This document shows, piece after piece, positions 33,331-45,940 of a stretch of 64,000 nucleotides of DNA (within the stretch, counting starts at the first letter, position 1; each line of letters opens with the position of its first letter). The DNA is from Istiophorus platypterus. Its lineage: Eukaryota; Chordata; Actinopteri; Istiophoriformes; Istiophoridae. The stretch spans positions 8,696,001 to 8,760,000 of the forward strand of contig CM029120.1 of NCBI GenBank assembly GCA_016859345.1. The letters run 5' to 3'. The translations under genes and the position numbers were made by a program. The notes under the pieces are model-generated. The model saw nothing but the letters and a program-made list of their open reading frames with translations, was not told the origin of the DNA and ran no database searches.

Positions 33331-36060
33331 GTCCCAAATTTTTTTTTCACTTAACTTTCTCTCTCTATAATGGGAAAACACTGACACCCAATGTGTAGCC
33401 CAGGTACATCCTGGGTTACACATCTTCTCCCTGGATGTCCACTTTCTACGGCATCTTCATTGATCCTGGAAACTAGGATGCGCAGTGTCTCTTGCTAAGT
33501 CCAGGGGCCGGAATTCAAGCACAGTCATAGAATTAAGTTGAAACATACTAAGGACTAAATTTTTACTCAGGTGGCTGTTCCTATGTTATTTTTCATTCAT
33601 TTCATCCATTGATTATAAGTCAAAAGTAGTCATATTATCAATGCCGTAGTTTACAGGGTTTGAAACTAATTCCTGAACATTAAACTTAGCTGGCATATTG
33701 GAAAACTGAGAGAGCTATATTGTAGATGCTGTTAAATAATTTATCAGTTATTTAAGTTTGTGTCATGTTTCAGTTCAGTTAGTTGTTAGTTGTGTAAGAA
33801 ATTAAAGGGTTAGTACTGTTATTTTTTTGTGAATGTTATTAAAAAAAGGAAATAAGGCATTGAAAAAAAGAAAAAGTTACCACAGTACAATTTATACAAA
33901 CAGCACGAGTTATACTGAGCTGAAGCTCCTGCTGCTGGAAGGAACAGTTAGTTACGAGAGTGATGTGAGCCGGACATTTATTGGTCTTAAAACCAAAACA
34001 ATGAGCTAAAGGACACTAAAAGCTCTCTAAAGCTAATGGGGAACAGTGGAATCAGGCATTAATTCTCTGTGGGTTCATCACTGGAAGCAACTCTGTTCAC
34101 ACCATGAGTTATTTTACTGACTGCTAATATGAGATAATTGATTAGCGCAGCTTTAATAAGGCGAAATGGACACACAATTAAAAAAAAAGGGGGGACTCCA
34201 CTCATAATTGCTCCATTTTCCTACTAGTGGTCAGAAACTCCATAGGGTGCCTTTTAGAAACAGAGAATATCGGTGATTACAGCATATTAACCAGTAAGCC
34301 TGTGTTTGTGCCTACGAAACTAGTTCAAACCTGTGGGTTTGTTACCTCGGTGCTTCTGAATCCGTAAGGTACCGCTGCTCTTTCCCCAGCTGATGGTATT
34401 GCGTGGGTAAATCATTGTACGACATTGATATACGCTGACACGCGTGTTTTATTCCACATCTTTAATGTGTCTGGGACGTTAAAGGACGAACGTCTCTGGT
34501 CTTTCTAGTCCATCAGATACCATCCGATGAATTGTTTTTCTTCACATCCTCTTATGCCAAACAAAAACACACAAATCTTCCCTGCCGTCTTTATTATTAC
34601 TCATGCACACTCATCACCCTCCCTCCCTTTTGTCTAAAATGTTCTCACACTTTCTTAATGGACTAATACCAAGGTCTGATCATTGATTTTCATGGGAGTG
34701 CTGCCTTCAGACCTTCCTGGTGCTGTTTGGAGCTGGAGGCCACAAAGACAGAGCGATGCATGATGCAAAGGAGACTTTAGAGAGCCCGGTTTGCATTTGA
34801 TCGACCTCTTACTCTTTCATCAGCAGCAATGAGAACTTCTCCTCAGCCACGATTAGTGGGGCATGTAGAGAGATGTAAATTTAGACAAGATCATAGAGAA
34901 AGCTGCGAGGCTTAGCCAGCGAGAGAGATAGACAGATAAATCAGGTCAAACAGAACAGGGGACAGAAGCCGCAGGAAACACTTGTTGAGGGTTTCAATTC
35001 GGAACGAAAGACCCATCCTCTTCAAAGGGAGTGACCAGACGCAAATGAGTTCATTTTAACCTTTATTTAAAAGCATGACGTTTTCTAGTAATGCCCAGAG
35101 GACAAAACACACACTAGAGGCGAAATCATCCGAATTCACCAGCAGTGTTGCCTGGTTAATTATCTTTTTCACCTGTGTCCTTAGTGCTGCATCTTTCTAG
35201 GTTAATTACCTTTGTTTGCATTGTGTTTTTGTGATTAATTAATCAGGACTCACGTAAGTCTTCAGAGGGAAAAGTGTACTAAGATGATATCCGCAAAAAT
35301 CTCACCAATAGGTTTCACAGGGTTTGCTCTATTTCACTGGCAAAAAGTCGTTCCAACAAAAACAACTCATAGGAAAGTTTGTTTTATCTACAGAAACCTG
35401 TGATTTGTTTCTAGAAAGAAGTATATAGTTTAGAACTAATTTCAGGTAAAATAAGGACAGTGTTAAACTGATGTGCTGTCAATTTAATAATTTGAATTCA
35501 TTGCCAATACCAGCATCAGTTGGGTCAGCTGAACCTATTTAATTCTAAAATATAAAAATATAAATCAATTACGATATAACACCGGTTTAATGAATATTTG
35601 CTTGGTTTAAATGGAGCAGCTCTTTTATGAAGGTTCCTCTAGAAATCAGCGACTGTTTAAAACACCCCACATCAAAAATCACCAAACAAACAAGCCAGCA
35701 TCTCATAAACCTCTGCTCATCAAACCTAGACTCTATTTATGGGTAGATACAACTAGGAGCAGATTCAAAGTGTGTTGTTTTGTTCTTTTTTATTCCTGGA
35801 GAGTCTAAACAAACAAATCTTAGGCCGCAGTGATTATTGTTTGCCGTATCCTGATGAACGGCAGCTGGATTTGCACAAGTTCAGCGCTGTGTCTGGGATA
35901 CCGCTGCTTTTACAAAGATTCACACCTGGGAGTAGGACCCCCTGTCTGCCACTGCCGACTGCTGAGCGGCTCCACTGGAGCGTGTGAGTGCTAACTGCCT
36001 TTCTCATTCATTTTTCCAGAGCACACTTTCCATGAGCCGACCTTGGGAGATGAACCAGAA
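33331..36060. other. Non-repetitive, non-coding stretch
   Basis: No gene or strong repeat was recognised. The segment 34600-34940 is relatively free of simple sequence and contains several TAAT/ATTA words and GATGCATGATGCAAAG; it could be a conserved non-coding element, untested. A T run lies at 36079-36096. Confidence 0.35.
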
Positions 36061-36425
36061 TTTTCAGTCTCCAGCTTTTTTTTTTTTTTTTTTTTCTACC
36101 TCGAGGCTACCTTAAGGCTGTATTTTGAGCTACATGTGATCACAATTTCCTTTTGGGGTGGATGTAGAGATGAGATAACAACCCTAATAAAATACTTCTC
36201 TAGATTCTCAACACGTTCATGCTTGAGGTACAGTAAAGTGGTCGCCCACTTTCCCTGAGCAAGGGGAACTTGACAGATTTGGGTTTCAACTCCTGAGCTT
36301 TTTGTGAACGTGGTGCAGTAAAAATCAGACTTAAAAAAAACAACAACCAAACAATCAGGATTAGCTGCAGCCACAGTTAATCCCATTTCATTGCAGATAC
36401 CTCTGCGAGAGTGATCCCTGTGATC

Positions 36426-36426
<1 letters not shown>

Positions 36427-36480
<54 letters not shown>

Positions 36481-36663
36481 GTATATGTGTGTGTGTGTCT
36501 AAATGTGCATGCGGATGCGTGTGCTGCTTGGGTGTGTTCGTGTGTGCATTACAGTTTGAGGGTGTTGTGTTGATGGAGGGATTCAGAAGCTATCTCCTTT
36601 TTTTAGATTGAATAAATTATTGTGTGGGCAAGCATCTGTGTCTGCATGTATCTGTGCCTTTTA

Positions 36664-36696
<33 letters not shown>

Positions 36697-36884
36697 CGCA
36701 GGTGTATGTAACTCAATGACATGTGTCTAAATGTGTGCATCGCGGATCGTGTGCTGCTTAGGTGTGTTGATGTGTGCATTACAGTTTGAGGGTGTTGTGT
36801 TGATGGGGATTTAAATATCTCTTTTTTAGATTGAATAAATTATTGTGGGGCAAGCATCTGTATACATGTGCATCTGTGCACTTA

Positions 36885-36920
<36 letters not shown>

Positions 36921-37180
36921 GTGTGTGTGTGTGTGCGTGTGTATATGTGTGTGTGTGTGTGCGTGTGTATATGTGTGTGTGTGTCTAAATGTGCATGCGG
37001 ATGCGTGTGCTGCTTGGGTGTGTTCGTGTGTGCATTACAGTTTGAGGGTGTTGTGTTGATGGAGGGATTCAGAAGCTATCTCCTTTTTTTAGATTGAATA
37101 AATTATTGTGTGGGCAAGCATCTGTGTCTGCATGTATCTGTGCCTTTTACACGTGTGTGTGTGTGTGTGTGTATGGGGGG
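36427..37180. repeat. GT-rich minisatellite, three units
   Basis: Three copies of a unit of about 170-175 bp are joined by GT tracts. Unit cores start at 36495, 36723 and 36981 with GTGTCTAAATGTG and continue through CATTACAGTTTGAGGGTGTT and AGATTGAATAAATTATTGTG to TACACG. Units 1 and 3 appear identical over about 170 bases (offset 486). Unit 2 differs by many small deletions and substitutions. The long C/V-rich frames are artefacts. Confidence 0.9.
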
Positions 37181-38157
37181 GGGTGTCTGACTGATTGTGC
37201 AGTATGTTGTATTGAAGTTTCACTTAACCCATTGTTCTTGTGAGGACATTTTGACTGGTCCTCACTGTGGTAAAAACACAGATCTTAGTTTTATTTTTTG
37301 ACATTTTGGGAAATACAGGCTTATTTGCTTGCTTTACCAGACTTGAATTAGCAGACTGATACCACTGTTGTACATAGCTCGGAAAAGGAGGTGGATTTCC
37401 TTTGCATTAAGACCAGAGATAGCCTGGATTGCTATTAAAGAATACAGCTAACAGCACATCTAAAGCTCACCAATTAACATGTTTTATCTCCTCTGTTTAA
37501 TCCTAACCCAAACTGAAATGTCAAAGTTTGTGGTTTTAGGCAGAGTTTTGCTGTTTCAGACCAGAAATACCCCGGCATTAAAACATCACATTAAGCTGCC
37601 TTTGTGGGGGTGTGATGTTTCTCCACTAAGACAGTGAAATACGATCCAGGAAGTTCAGTTTGAGTAACAGATTAATGTGCTTAAGGGTTATCAGACAACA
37701 AAACACTACAGCAATTTGTAATACTGACAGACAGGATTTTACAACTCTGGAAAGTTATCACTGAGGCAACTGCTTTATCTGCTATTTTGACAAGTGCAAT
37801 GGAAGCGTTAAAATTAAAGGTTGTATGTACAGTATTTGATCGGTGGACGTCACGTTGAGCCTGGTTGGGCCTTTTTAAAAAAAGAATTTCCAGACGATCC
37901 CCATCTTGTTTCTCTTTCACTGAACTGCTCATTAACTCTCAGCAAGACAGCAAATTTATGCATTTCCCATAATGACCCTCTATTTCCTTCAGATGCTCAG
38001 TGTGCCTCCTCCCGTATCAGTAGACGTGCCTGCAAGCTATTCCAAATACTCCTGCCATTGCGGCAGCCAAGGAAATGGGATTGAAAACTGGAAGTGGACC
38101 TCAGATACAGTGCAGCAACTATTCTACTCTGGATATGTTCAAACAGATCAAACACAT
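37172..38157. repeat. Large direct duplication, left copy
   Basis: About 985 bp is repeated with near identity at 38587-39568, at a constant offset of 1415. It begins in a GT tract followed by a G run and ends at CAAACAGATCAAACACA. Within it, 37303-37440 is a fragment of a fish repeat (GACATTTTGGGAAATACAGG, then AGACTGATACCACTGTTGT). Small indels against the right copy cluster in the last 120 bases. No gene is visible inside. Confidence 0.92.
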
Positions 38158-38586
38158 GGAAGTCTCAATGGTGTGCTTGACGAGGGGAAATGTTTAAGTG
38201 AATGACTATATCATTGCCTGTTGTTATATGTGCTAATTGACTTGATGTTTTCTGAGCCATTAGACTGTACATTTTCATTGGCCAAGGGGCAATTAGCTTA
38301 TCAGGCGAGAGCACACACACACACACGCACGCACGCACACACACGCAAGTCAACAGATTCATGGATTGGTTTTGCTTCTCTCTTTCCCCTCCGAGCGTAA
38401 GTGATCTATCGATTCGGTGGATTTCTCCCTGTGACCCACCACAGAGTCGGGAGAGCAAGCCGTCCCTGGAGATTGGAGCAGCTAGACCGTCTCCCATCGA
38501 TTAAAATGAGTCATCAACGCACCTTAAGATTGCATTTATATTTCTACGCAGCATGTCAATGTGTCTATGTTGGCATTGTGTGTGTG
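38158..38586. other. Unique spacer between duplicated blocks, possible conserved element
   Basis: The spacer is not duplicated. It contains a CA/CG run (38310-38345) flanked by low-repeat sequence, including CATTGGCCAAGGGGCAATTA (38277-38296) and CATCGATTAAAATGAGTCAT (38496-38515). The rich set of homeodomain- and AP-1-like words suggests regulatory DNA. This is a guess from appearance. Confidence 0.3.
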
Positions 38587-39568
38587 TATGGGGGGGGGTG
38601 TCTGACTGATTGTGCAGTATGTTGTATTGAAGTTTCACTTAACCCATTGTTCTTGTGAGGACATTTTGACTGGTCCTCACTGTGGTAAAAACACAGATCT
38701 TAGTTTTATTTTTTGACATTTTGGGAAATACAGGCTTATTTGCTTGCTTTACCAGACTTGAATTAGCAGACTGATACCACTGTTGTACATAGCTCGGAAA
38801 AGGAGGTGGATTTCCTTTGCATTAAGACCAGAGATAGCCTGGATTGCTATTAAAGAATACAGCTAACAGCACATCTAAAGCTCACCAATTAACATGTTTT
38901 ATCTCCTCTGTTTAATCCTAACCCAAACTGAAATGTCAAAGTTTGTGGTTTTAGGCAGAGTTTTGCTGTTTCAGACCAGAAATACCCCGGCATTAAAACA
39001 TCACATTAAGCTGCCTTTGTGGGGGTGTGATGTTTCTCCACTAAGACAGTGAAATACGATCCAGGAAGTTCAGTTTGAGTAACAGATTAATGTGCTTAAG
39101 GGTTATCAGACAACAAAACACTACAGCAATTTGTAATACTGACAGACAGGATTTTACAACTCTGGAAAGTTATCACTGAGGCAACTGCTTTATCCGCTAT
39201 TTTGACAAGTGCAATGGAAGCGTTAAAATTAAAGGTTGTATGTACAGTATTTGATCGGTGGACGTCACGTTGAGCCTGGTTGGGCCTTTTTAAAAAAAGA
39301 ATTTCCAGACGATCCCCATCTTGTTTCTCTTTCACTGAACTGCTCATTAACTCTCAGCAAGACAGCAAATTTATGCATTTCCCATAATGACCCTCTATTT
39401 CCTTCAGATGCTCAGTGTGCCTCCTCCCGTATCAGTAGACGTGCCTGCAAGCTATTCCAAATACTCCTGCCATTGCGCTTGGCCAAGGAAATGGGATTGA
39501 AACTGGAAGTGGACCTCAGATACAGTGCAGCAACTATTCTACTCCTGGATAGTTCAAACAGATCAAAC
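38587..39568. repeat. Large direct duplication, right copy
   Basis: Near-identical to 37172-38157. Its left edge is also in a GT tract plus G run. At the right edge the sequence changes after AAACACA to GAAAAGCC. One visible substitution is TATCCGCTA for TATCTGCTA at about 39190-39200. The end of the block carries several one-base indels relative to the left copy. Confidence 0.92.
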
Positions 39569-40084
39569 ACAGAAAAGCCAAGAGCAATGAAGCAGAAGAG
39601 CCATTACAAAGTTGTTCGCTTGTAGGTTTCTGAAAAAGCAAATTATACAACCACTCCAAAAAGGACTTAAATGAGCATTTTCTGATCTTCCACCTTTTTG
39701 TCTGAGGTCTTTAAGGTTGTGGGAACGGTTAAAGTTAGAGAAAAATTGCTGTCACGGTTTAAAACAAACAAACAAACAAACAAAAAAAACCGATGTTGAC
39801 TGTTGGCACGGAATAAAAATGTCACACTCCTTTTTCCTCTGCTACTTACAGAGGACAGTAATTACTCTCAGCCCCACAAGAATCAGTTTGTCGGCGAAAG
39901 TGGTTTAATAAACAACCAACGCTATCCACTGCTAATTGGATCGATTGGTCTACCACTTGGTTTGGTGTCAACGAATGGTAACATCAAAATCTGGCATACC
40001 TGAGTGCTGACTAATGTCTGGATGCCCTTAAAGCGGGACGAATGATGCACCGGAGCTGCACTAGTGTTCTCGACTTAAATTGTA

Positions 40085-40230
40085 GTTATGTCGAGGCGTG
40101 CCGGTTCAGGAAGTAGAGCAGTTGTCCAGTAATCAGAAGCTCCCCCCTCCGGAGCGTATGTTGAAGTGTCCTTGAACGAGACGCCGAACCTCCTAACTGC
40201 TCCCGTTGCTGCGTCGTCAGGGTGTGAACA
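40085..40230 (+). mobile_element. tRNA-derived SINE-like fragment
   Basis: GGTTCAGGAAGTAGAGCAGT (40101-40120) is followed by GTCCAGTAATCAGAAG and, further on, TTGAAGTGTCCTTGAACGAG. This is the order seen in the head of fish SINEs related to the copy at 18.3 kb (box A-like segment, then the GTGTCC phrase). The tail is missing. Confidence 0.55.
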
Positions 40231-40924
40231 GCTGAAAAACATTGTTTGACCAGTCAGTTTGTTTTGTTGAGTAACAAAAGTCCCTTTTTTAATATGACGG
40301 TAGAATCTTTTGATCCTGTTGTATTGTGTGTTAAAAGTACTATTTGGCACCTCCTTTCACCATGCAGGAGTAAAAACGGGGGGAAAAAAACTCTTTTGTT
40401 TTTTAATATTCAGAAAACACAGATAAAATCATTACTGCGAAGCTTAAAAATTTTAAACAAAGTTTAAAATTGGATCCAAATTATGTCAGGGCTATACATG
40501 AGGCATTTAGGTTTTATGGTTGGGTAGGCCAGCAGCAAATGAGTGGTGAGTCAATACAGTGTCCTCACAGGTGTAGCATAACCAGCATGTGTGGTAAGTG
40601 TGAAAATGCTCATGCAGGGTGGATCTTTTCTCTTTGGCCTGTGGGGACTCTGGCTACAGTCTGCATTGATTTTCTTAGAGGAAGTCAGCTGCTGAAATAG
40701 GAAGGTTTCTGTTTGATTTATTTACCCCCTTTTTCTTCCTTTCTTCACATCTCGTTATACATATTTTTTTGCTTTCTTTTGTCTTTTGTTCATTCAAAGC
40801 CTCCATCCCCTTTTCCCCTTCTGTTGTCTTTGTCTCTCTGTCACTTCATCTCTTTTTCGCTCCCTCCCTTTGTTCTGTTCTCTCATTTTCTTTCTGTGTC
40901 TCATTTCCATTCTGTCGCTGCTTC

Positions 40925-40985
40925 TCCCTCTCCCTCTCTCTCTCTCTCCCTCTCTCCCTCCCTCTCTCCCTCCCTCTCTCTCTCC
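40925..40985. repeat. CT-rich simple repeat
   Basis: TCTCCC/TCTCTC repeats. It explains the S/L/P-rich and E/R/G-rich frames at 40713-41092. Confidence 0.9.
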
Positions 40986-41012
40986 CGTGCCTTGTGTTTT
41001 TCGTCCTCTGCA

Positions 41013-41092
41013 GCCCGGCGCTGCTAGACAAACAGGACAGTAAATTTGCATTGCAACACAGAGTTCGCCATCACTCTCTGCACCGCAAGTAG
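41013..41092 (+). CDS. Possible terminal exon of an unidentified gene (low support)
   Basis: A long pyrimidine tract ends in TCGTCCTCTGCAG at 41000-41012, an excellent splice acceptor. The next 80 bases are open in the frame PALLDKQDSKFALQHRVRHHSL and end at a TAG near 41090. The composition is unlike the flanking simple repeat. I do not recognise the peptide, no upstream exon was found, and the pyrimidine tract is also simply a CT repeat, so this may be chance. Confidence 0.2.
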
Positions 41093-41099
41093 ATACTGC

Positions 41100-43820
41100 T
41101 GAAAACAGGAGGCACCTTCCCGACCGCTCCCCCTCGCGCTGACGTTACCTCCACCGCCTCTTCCTCCCTTCCTCACTCCCCTCATCTCCTCAAGAGCCGC
41201 CGTCGACAGGCTGCAGTAGGATAATTGAGAGTTCTATAGATCGCATGGGAACATTGATTCCCTCCACTTTTCTATTCTCCTCTTACTTTCCACTACACCT
41301 CCTCCCTCTCCCCTCTCCTCCTGTTTTTTTTTTGCTTCTTTCTCTCCCTCCGTCTCCCTGCCTCCTGCTTCCTCTGTGATCACAAGTTTTAACTGCTAAG
41401 ATTCGCCGTATAGGTGATTCAACCACCTCCTGATCTATCTGTCTGGTGATCTGTCTGTGTATCCCTCTTTCTTTCCATCTGCCTGCTGTTTAGCACATCA
41501 TTCTCTATTTTGGCCAAGGGGAGAGAGATGGATGGCGAAATTGCCTCTGACTGTGTCAAAAGAAATGAAGAAACAGAGAAGAAGTAAGCAAAACAGAAAA
41601 GGAAAGGTGCAAATTCACTATTACTGAGTCACATTCCCTTTTGCTTTTAATAGTTCTCTATAAGATTTATAATCTTCTCCACCTTATTTACATTGGCTTG
41701 TCAAGATTTGACACTGGTAAGGGACTGTTTCTTTTAACTGAATTTATTTGGTGCATTTTAAAGAGGAGCTGCCCTACTCCATAGATATTTCAGTAAAATT
41801 ATAATCCTTTTTCTTTTTTTCCCATAAAGTAATGATAATCCATAACCTTTTAGTGCAATTAAATGTCAGTTTTTATACTTCGTTTTGGCTACTAAAACAG
41901 CGCAATAGTGATTTCAGCTCAGCAGTAGCAGAAGTTTGACTGGAAGCACTGGGTAGTTTGCATGAGTAACAATAACATCCAATATGCAAACAAGAGAGCT
42001 CCACCCACCGAAGCATAAACTTTAACAACATAAAATCCAAGGCGAAAGACTTTTCTTGTTTGAATGGGGATTGCTCTCCTCAGAGTAGAGTGCATAAACA
42101 CCAGAGCAATGAGGCATCAAAGACAGAGGCACAAAACAAAAACAGCTTCTCACAGATTATCACTTTAACATTTCAAGGCCCAGGCTTATAGAAACTAAGC
42201 ATTTCACAGAGGGAAGACATATTTTTCAGCCCTGACTTGAGATAACGGTGCAGAACAAAAAAAAAAAGAAAGAAAGAAAAAAAAAGAGTTCTCTAGCCAG
42301 AGCAGATGGCTGTGTTTCCTTTGCTGTTGTAAGGCTGGGTTGTTTGCACATTGATCTGCCTTGCACTACCCTGTCTCACTTCTGATATGGATTCTTTGGC
42401 TCAGCCTTGACTAGCTCACTTACACTCAGTCATCTTGATCTGCTGCCGACGCCGAGCAAAAAAAAAAAAAAAACAAAACAAAAAAAGCCAACAAAAAGCC
42501 CACAAACAGCCGACCCTCATCTCATTTCTGCCTCTCTCTGGGTTTTGCAAACACTCATTGTTTCACCTTCAAGTGATTACTGTGGAGAGCTGTTAAAGCG
42601 GTTTCGCTGGAGGTGCGTTATTTGACTGTCCACTTCAGTTACAGTATCTGATATAAAATGTCTTCATGTATTTCTTATGCACATAAAGGCCAATTTCGGG
42701 GACTCATGCTGTGGGTTACATATATTTTCCCGTCTCCTTTGCTCATTAATACTTCTCAGAAACCCATTGGATAATGTCAAAATGTGCTGTCACCCAGCCA
42801 ACGGTAAAATACTTTTTCTTAGTCTGAGAAAAGTTGACATTGTGGGGAGGTTTTTTTACGCAGAGCTGTACAAGGGTCTTAAAACATGTCAAAGATTACA
42901 GATATTGTGTCAGGGCTGCTGTTGAGCTGTTGTCATGGGGGGCCACAGTTATGGGCTGTGCCGCTGCCTATAACAGTGTTTACATGTCTCTAGTCGGCAA
43001 AGGGTCCAGTCTGTAAATATACGGAGTAAAAAAAAAAACGGTCCAGTCGTTCCTCATTTTAATGTCAAAAGTTTTCCGTTTCGTAATAGTATTTTGCCAA
43101 TTACTATTTTTTTTTTTTTAAGAAAAGGCCATAGCAACATATCTAAGATGTTATCTCATTTTAGTGGCAGCTTGGTATTCTTGAAATATATTTCTGACTT
43201 CTTTTTTTCTGGAAGGCAGTAGGCAAAATCTTTGGTGTTTTTTTATTTAATTAGATTTAAAATGGATAATTTTAGATTTATAAATTTATAATAGATTCAA
43301 CCATTTATCTTTAGACCTACTGCACCCCGCAGTCATTATCACTTATCTTTGCAGTGGTACAGCCTGACCTGTTGCAGGGGCATCAACCCATTCTGAACAT
43401 CTTTTTCAACTTGAAACCAAGTGCAGCAGAAGGAGCTCTGGTTTTGCTGTTTTCATCTACAGTAGGACTACAGAACAAAATTTCTCTTTGAAATTGGTCA
43501 GAATTTTAACTTTCTCCGTCTTCACAGGGTATGTGCTGACAAAGGGAATTTACAGTATTGAACAATGGCAATTAACAACAGGCAGTAAAGAAACGGAGCA
43601 GGCTGAGGAGGGAACGTCTTAAGGAGAGATGAGAGACCCTTTACTTCCTCATCAGTAAATCCTTGCTGATGGGCACAGAGGATTCTCTCTCCCAAGCTTT
43701 TTTTCTCCTCCCGCCCTCTCTCTCTGTTTTAATGAGCACACACATTCACTCATCCCCACATGCAATAAAACATACCCTCTATTTCCATTCCTTTCCCCAT
43801 GTTTGTGCATTTCTTTCTCC
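41100..43820. other. Non-coding stretch
   Basis: Pyrimidine-rich blocks lie at 41120-41200 and 41260-41360. A-rich runs lie at 42256-42290 and 42460-42490. No gene or named repeat was recognised. Short open frames have no support. Confidence 0.4.
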
Positions 43821-43823
43821 ACT

Positions 43824-43824
<1 letters not shown>

Positions 43825-43869
<45 letters not shown>

Positions 43870-43906
43870 CAAACACACATACACACACACACACTAACAA
43901 ACACAC

Positions 43907-43942
<36 letters not shown>

Positions 43943-43965
43943 CAAACACACAGACACACACACAC
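43825..43965. repeat. (CA)n compound microsatellite
   Basis: Long CA tracts are interrupted by CTAACAAACACACAT and CAGACAAACACAAAC. Confidence 0.95.
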
Positions 43966-44445
43966 CCTAAAGAGCAGAGATTGCCTCATTCTATCATCAT
44001 CGGCCTTATTTTGAGCAAAGTGTGTATGGGGATACACTGCAGAAAAGCCTAAGTCAGGAGGAGAGCAGCATCTGGTTTCTATCAACAAAGCATTACAGTA
44101 GAGTCGAAACCACCTCCTCTGTTTGCTGTTAATCTAATGGCCCATTACCCCACCTGTCATCACCAGAAAATATGGAGGAAAAAAATTCCACCTGACGCTC
44201 GTCTCCCACGCCTGAATGGGGATGAGCATCTTCTTGTCATTGATGTGTGTCTGCATAGGTGAGTGTGCGCTTGTGTCTATGCATGCATATGTGGAGTGCG
44301 TATATGTGGGTTGTGCATATATGTGTTTCTGTATTGGTGTGTTGCTGTATGTGCACACTGAAGGGGATTGTTGATTCCCTGGCAGCAAAACTATCTAAAC
44401 ACTCTAAACAATGCCACTTTAAAAAAAACAAAAAAACAAACCCTG

Positions 44446-44447
<2 letters not shown>

Positions 44448-44478
<31 letters not shown>
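44448..44478. repeat. (CA)n microsatellite
   Basis: About 14 CA units. Less regular CA-rich sequence continues to 44515, and GT-rich sequence lies at 44640-44705. Confidence 0.9.
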
Positions 44479-44480
<2 letters not shown>

Positions 44481-45048
44481 CAGGCCCACACAGGCAGACC
44501 CACACATACTCACACTCGTACACTGTTTGTGATCTGGCATGTGATCTGTGAGAACAAACCCCAGAGTGGACACTGCGACAGGGGTGATAGCTCTTGTTTA
44601 TCTGCTTCTACAGCCAAATGTTTACCACAGTAACATGCAGGTGTGTGTGTTCATATGCAAATGTGTGTGCCTGTGCCTGCTTGTGTGTGTGAGTGTGTGT
44701 GTTCATCTGGATGTATGTGCCCGCACATGCCTTTTGTGGACCAACTCAAGGCTTTTGGTTGCCTGGCAACCAGATAGAGAAACTTGTACCTACAGTAAAA
44801 TGATTTCACTTTCACACTGACAACACCCAAAATAACCAAACCTGAGCAAACACACCCACCTGCACGTTAACAAACACACTCCCCCACAAAAACACACACA
44901 CACACATACACACACACACACAGTAGAAAGCACACCCATTATGAAAACCAGGATTAACTGCACTGTGACCTTTGTTTTGATCATCTGTATAATATGCATG
45001 TTAGTATCCTCAGCAAGATCCAAAACAACCGAAGCTGTACAAATAAAA

Positions 45049-45050
<2 letters not shown>

Positions 45051-45102
<52 letters not shown>
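45051..45102. repeat. (CA)26 microsatellite
   Basis: Uninterrupted CA tract, preceded by AAATAAAAGA. A shorter CA cluster is at 44893-44923. Confidence 0.95.
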
Positions 45103-45104
<2 letters not shown>

Positions 45105-45479
45105 TACACAAATGTAAGACATCTCGTTTGAGTATGCAAATTGTGAATTATGTTTTGTTACAAGATTTCTATGGACCTAAATGTTTGTGGGCATACACAG
45201 GAGAAAGTGGTGCCTTTTTGTGTCTGAATCCTTATGAGTGAGTTACAGTGTTTTCAAAGTTACAGTGTTTTCAGTGTCTTACACCCTCTGGTACATTGCC
45301 TCGCTGTTTTGAGACGAACTGAGAAAAAAAGAAAAGCAAAAAAAAAAAAAGCAAAAAAAAAGAAGGAAGAGAAATGTCAGCGTGAGAGGATAAGAAACTC
45401 AGGTGAAAAAAAACCATAGATAGATAGAGAAGGAGAAAGGAAGAGCATATGGAAAATGGGTTTGCTGAACAGTGCGCTG

Positions 45480-45940
45480 GAATCCAGAGTAATAATTACA
45501 GCACCGCTCTTTCCATTGTGTGTCTTGGGAAGCCGAATACAGCCAAAGCCAATTTCAATTCATCTTTATTGAAGCTATTGTCAGCATCCTGGTTGGCGGA
45601 AAGCCAGGAGAGAGAGAGGGAAAGACGTGGGGAACGGGACAGAGGGAAGTGCCCGGGGCGAGGAGACAGAAAGGGACAGGAGGCACGATGCACGGGGGAA
45701 TGAGAGGCGGCTACACCTGTCAAGCTTCCTGCCTTCGCAAGGCACATGTGCCGTTTATCCGTGGCAGGTTTACGAGCCGGAAATTGCCGTAATTTTTTTT
45801 TTTTTTAGACAATGGGTCCCCAATTTCACACGGAGGCAAACGAAGGCAGGCTTCTCGTTCTCGACTGATGGCCGTGAATTTCCTCGGCCGAAATAATAAC
45901 TTGTGCCAGCAAATTGTCAGTTTTAGCTGGCCAGAGTAAA
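45480..45940. other. Candidate conserved non-coding element pair
   Basis: Two low-repeat islands (about 45520-45605 and 45808-45940) flank a purine-rich segment and a T run. The second contains GGCCGTGAATTTCCTCGGCC (45870-45889) and CAGCAAATTGTCAGTTTTAG (45908-45927). The sequence is neither simple nor a repeat I know. No conservation data are available. Confidence 0.25.

Noticed and set aside
36411..37097. Cysteine/valine-rich open frames
   Set aside because: They are translations of GT repeats, duplicated along with the minisatellite units.
36427..39568. CRISPR-like array
   Set aside because: There are only two or three long repeat units with GT spacers, in a vertebrate genome. This is minisatellite and duplication structure.
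37821..39625. Duplicated 87/129-codon frames as paired genes
   Set aside because: The frames are open only by chance within a duplicated non-coding block. The C-termini differ through indels and no domain is visible.
40713..41092. Serine/leucine/proline-rich overlapping frames
   Set aside because: They are translations of a CT-rich simple repeat. Only the last 80 bases after the acceptor were kept, as a low-confidence exon.
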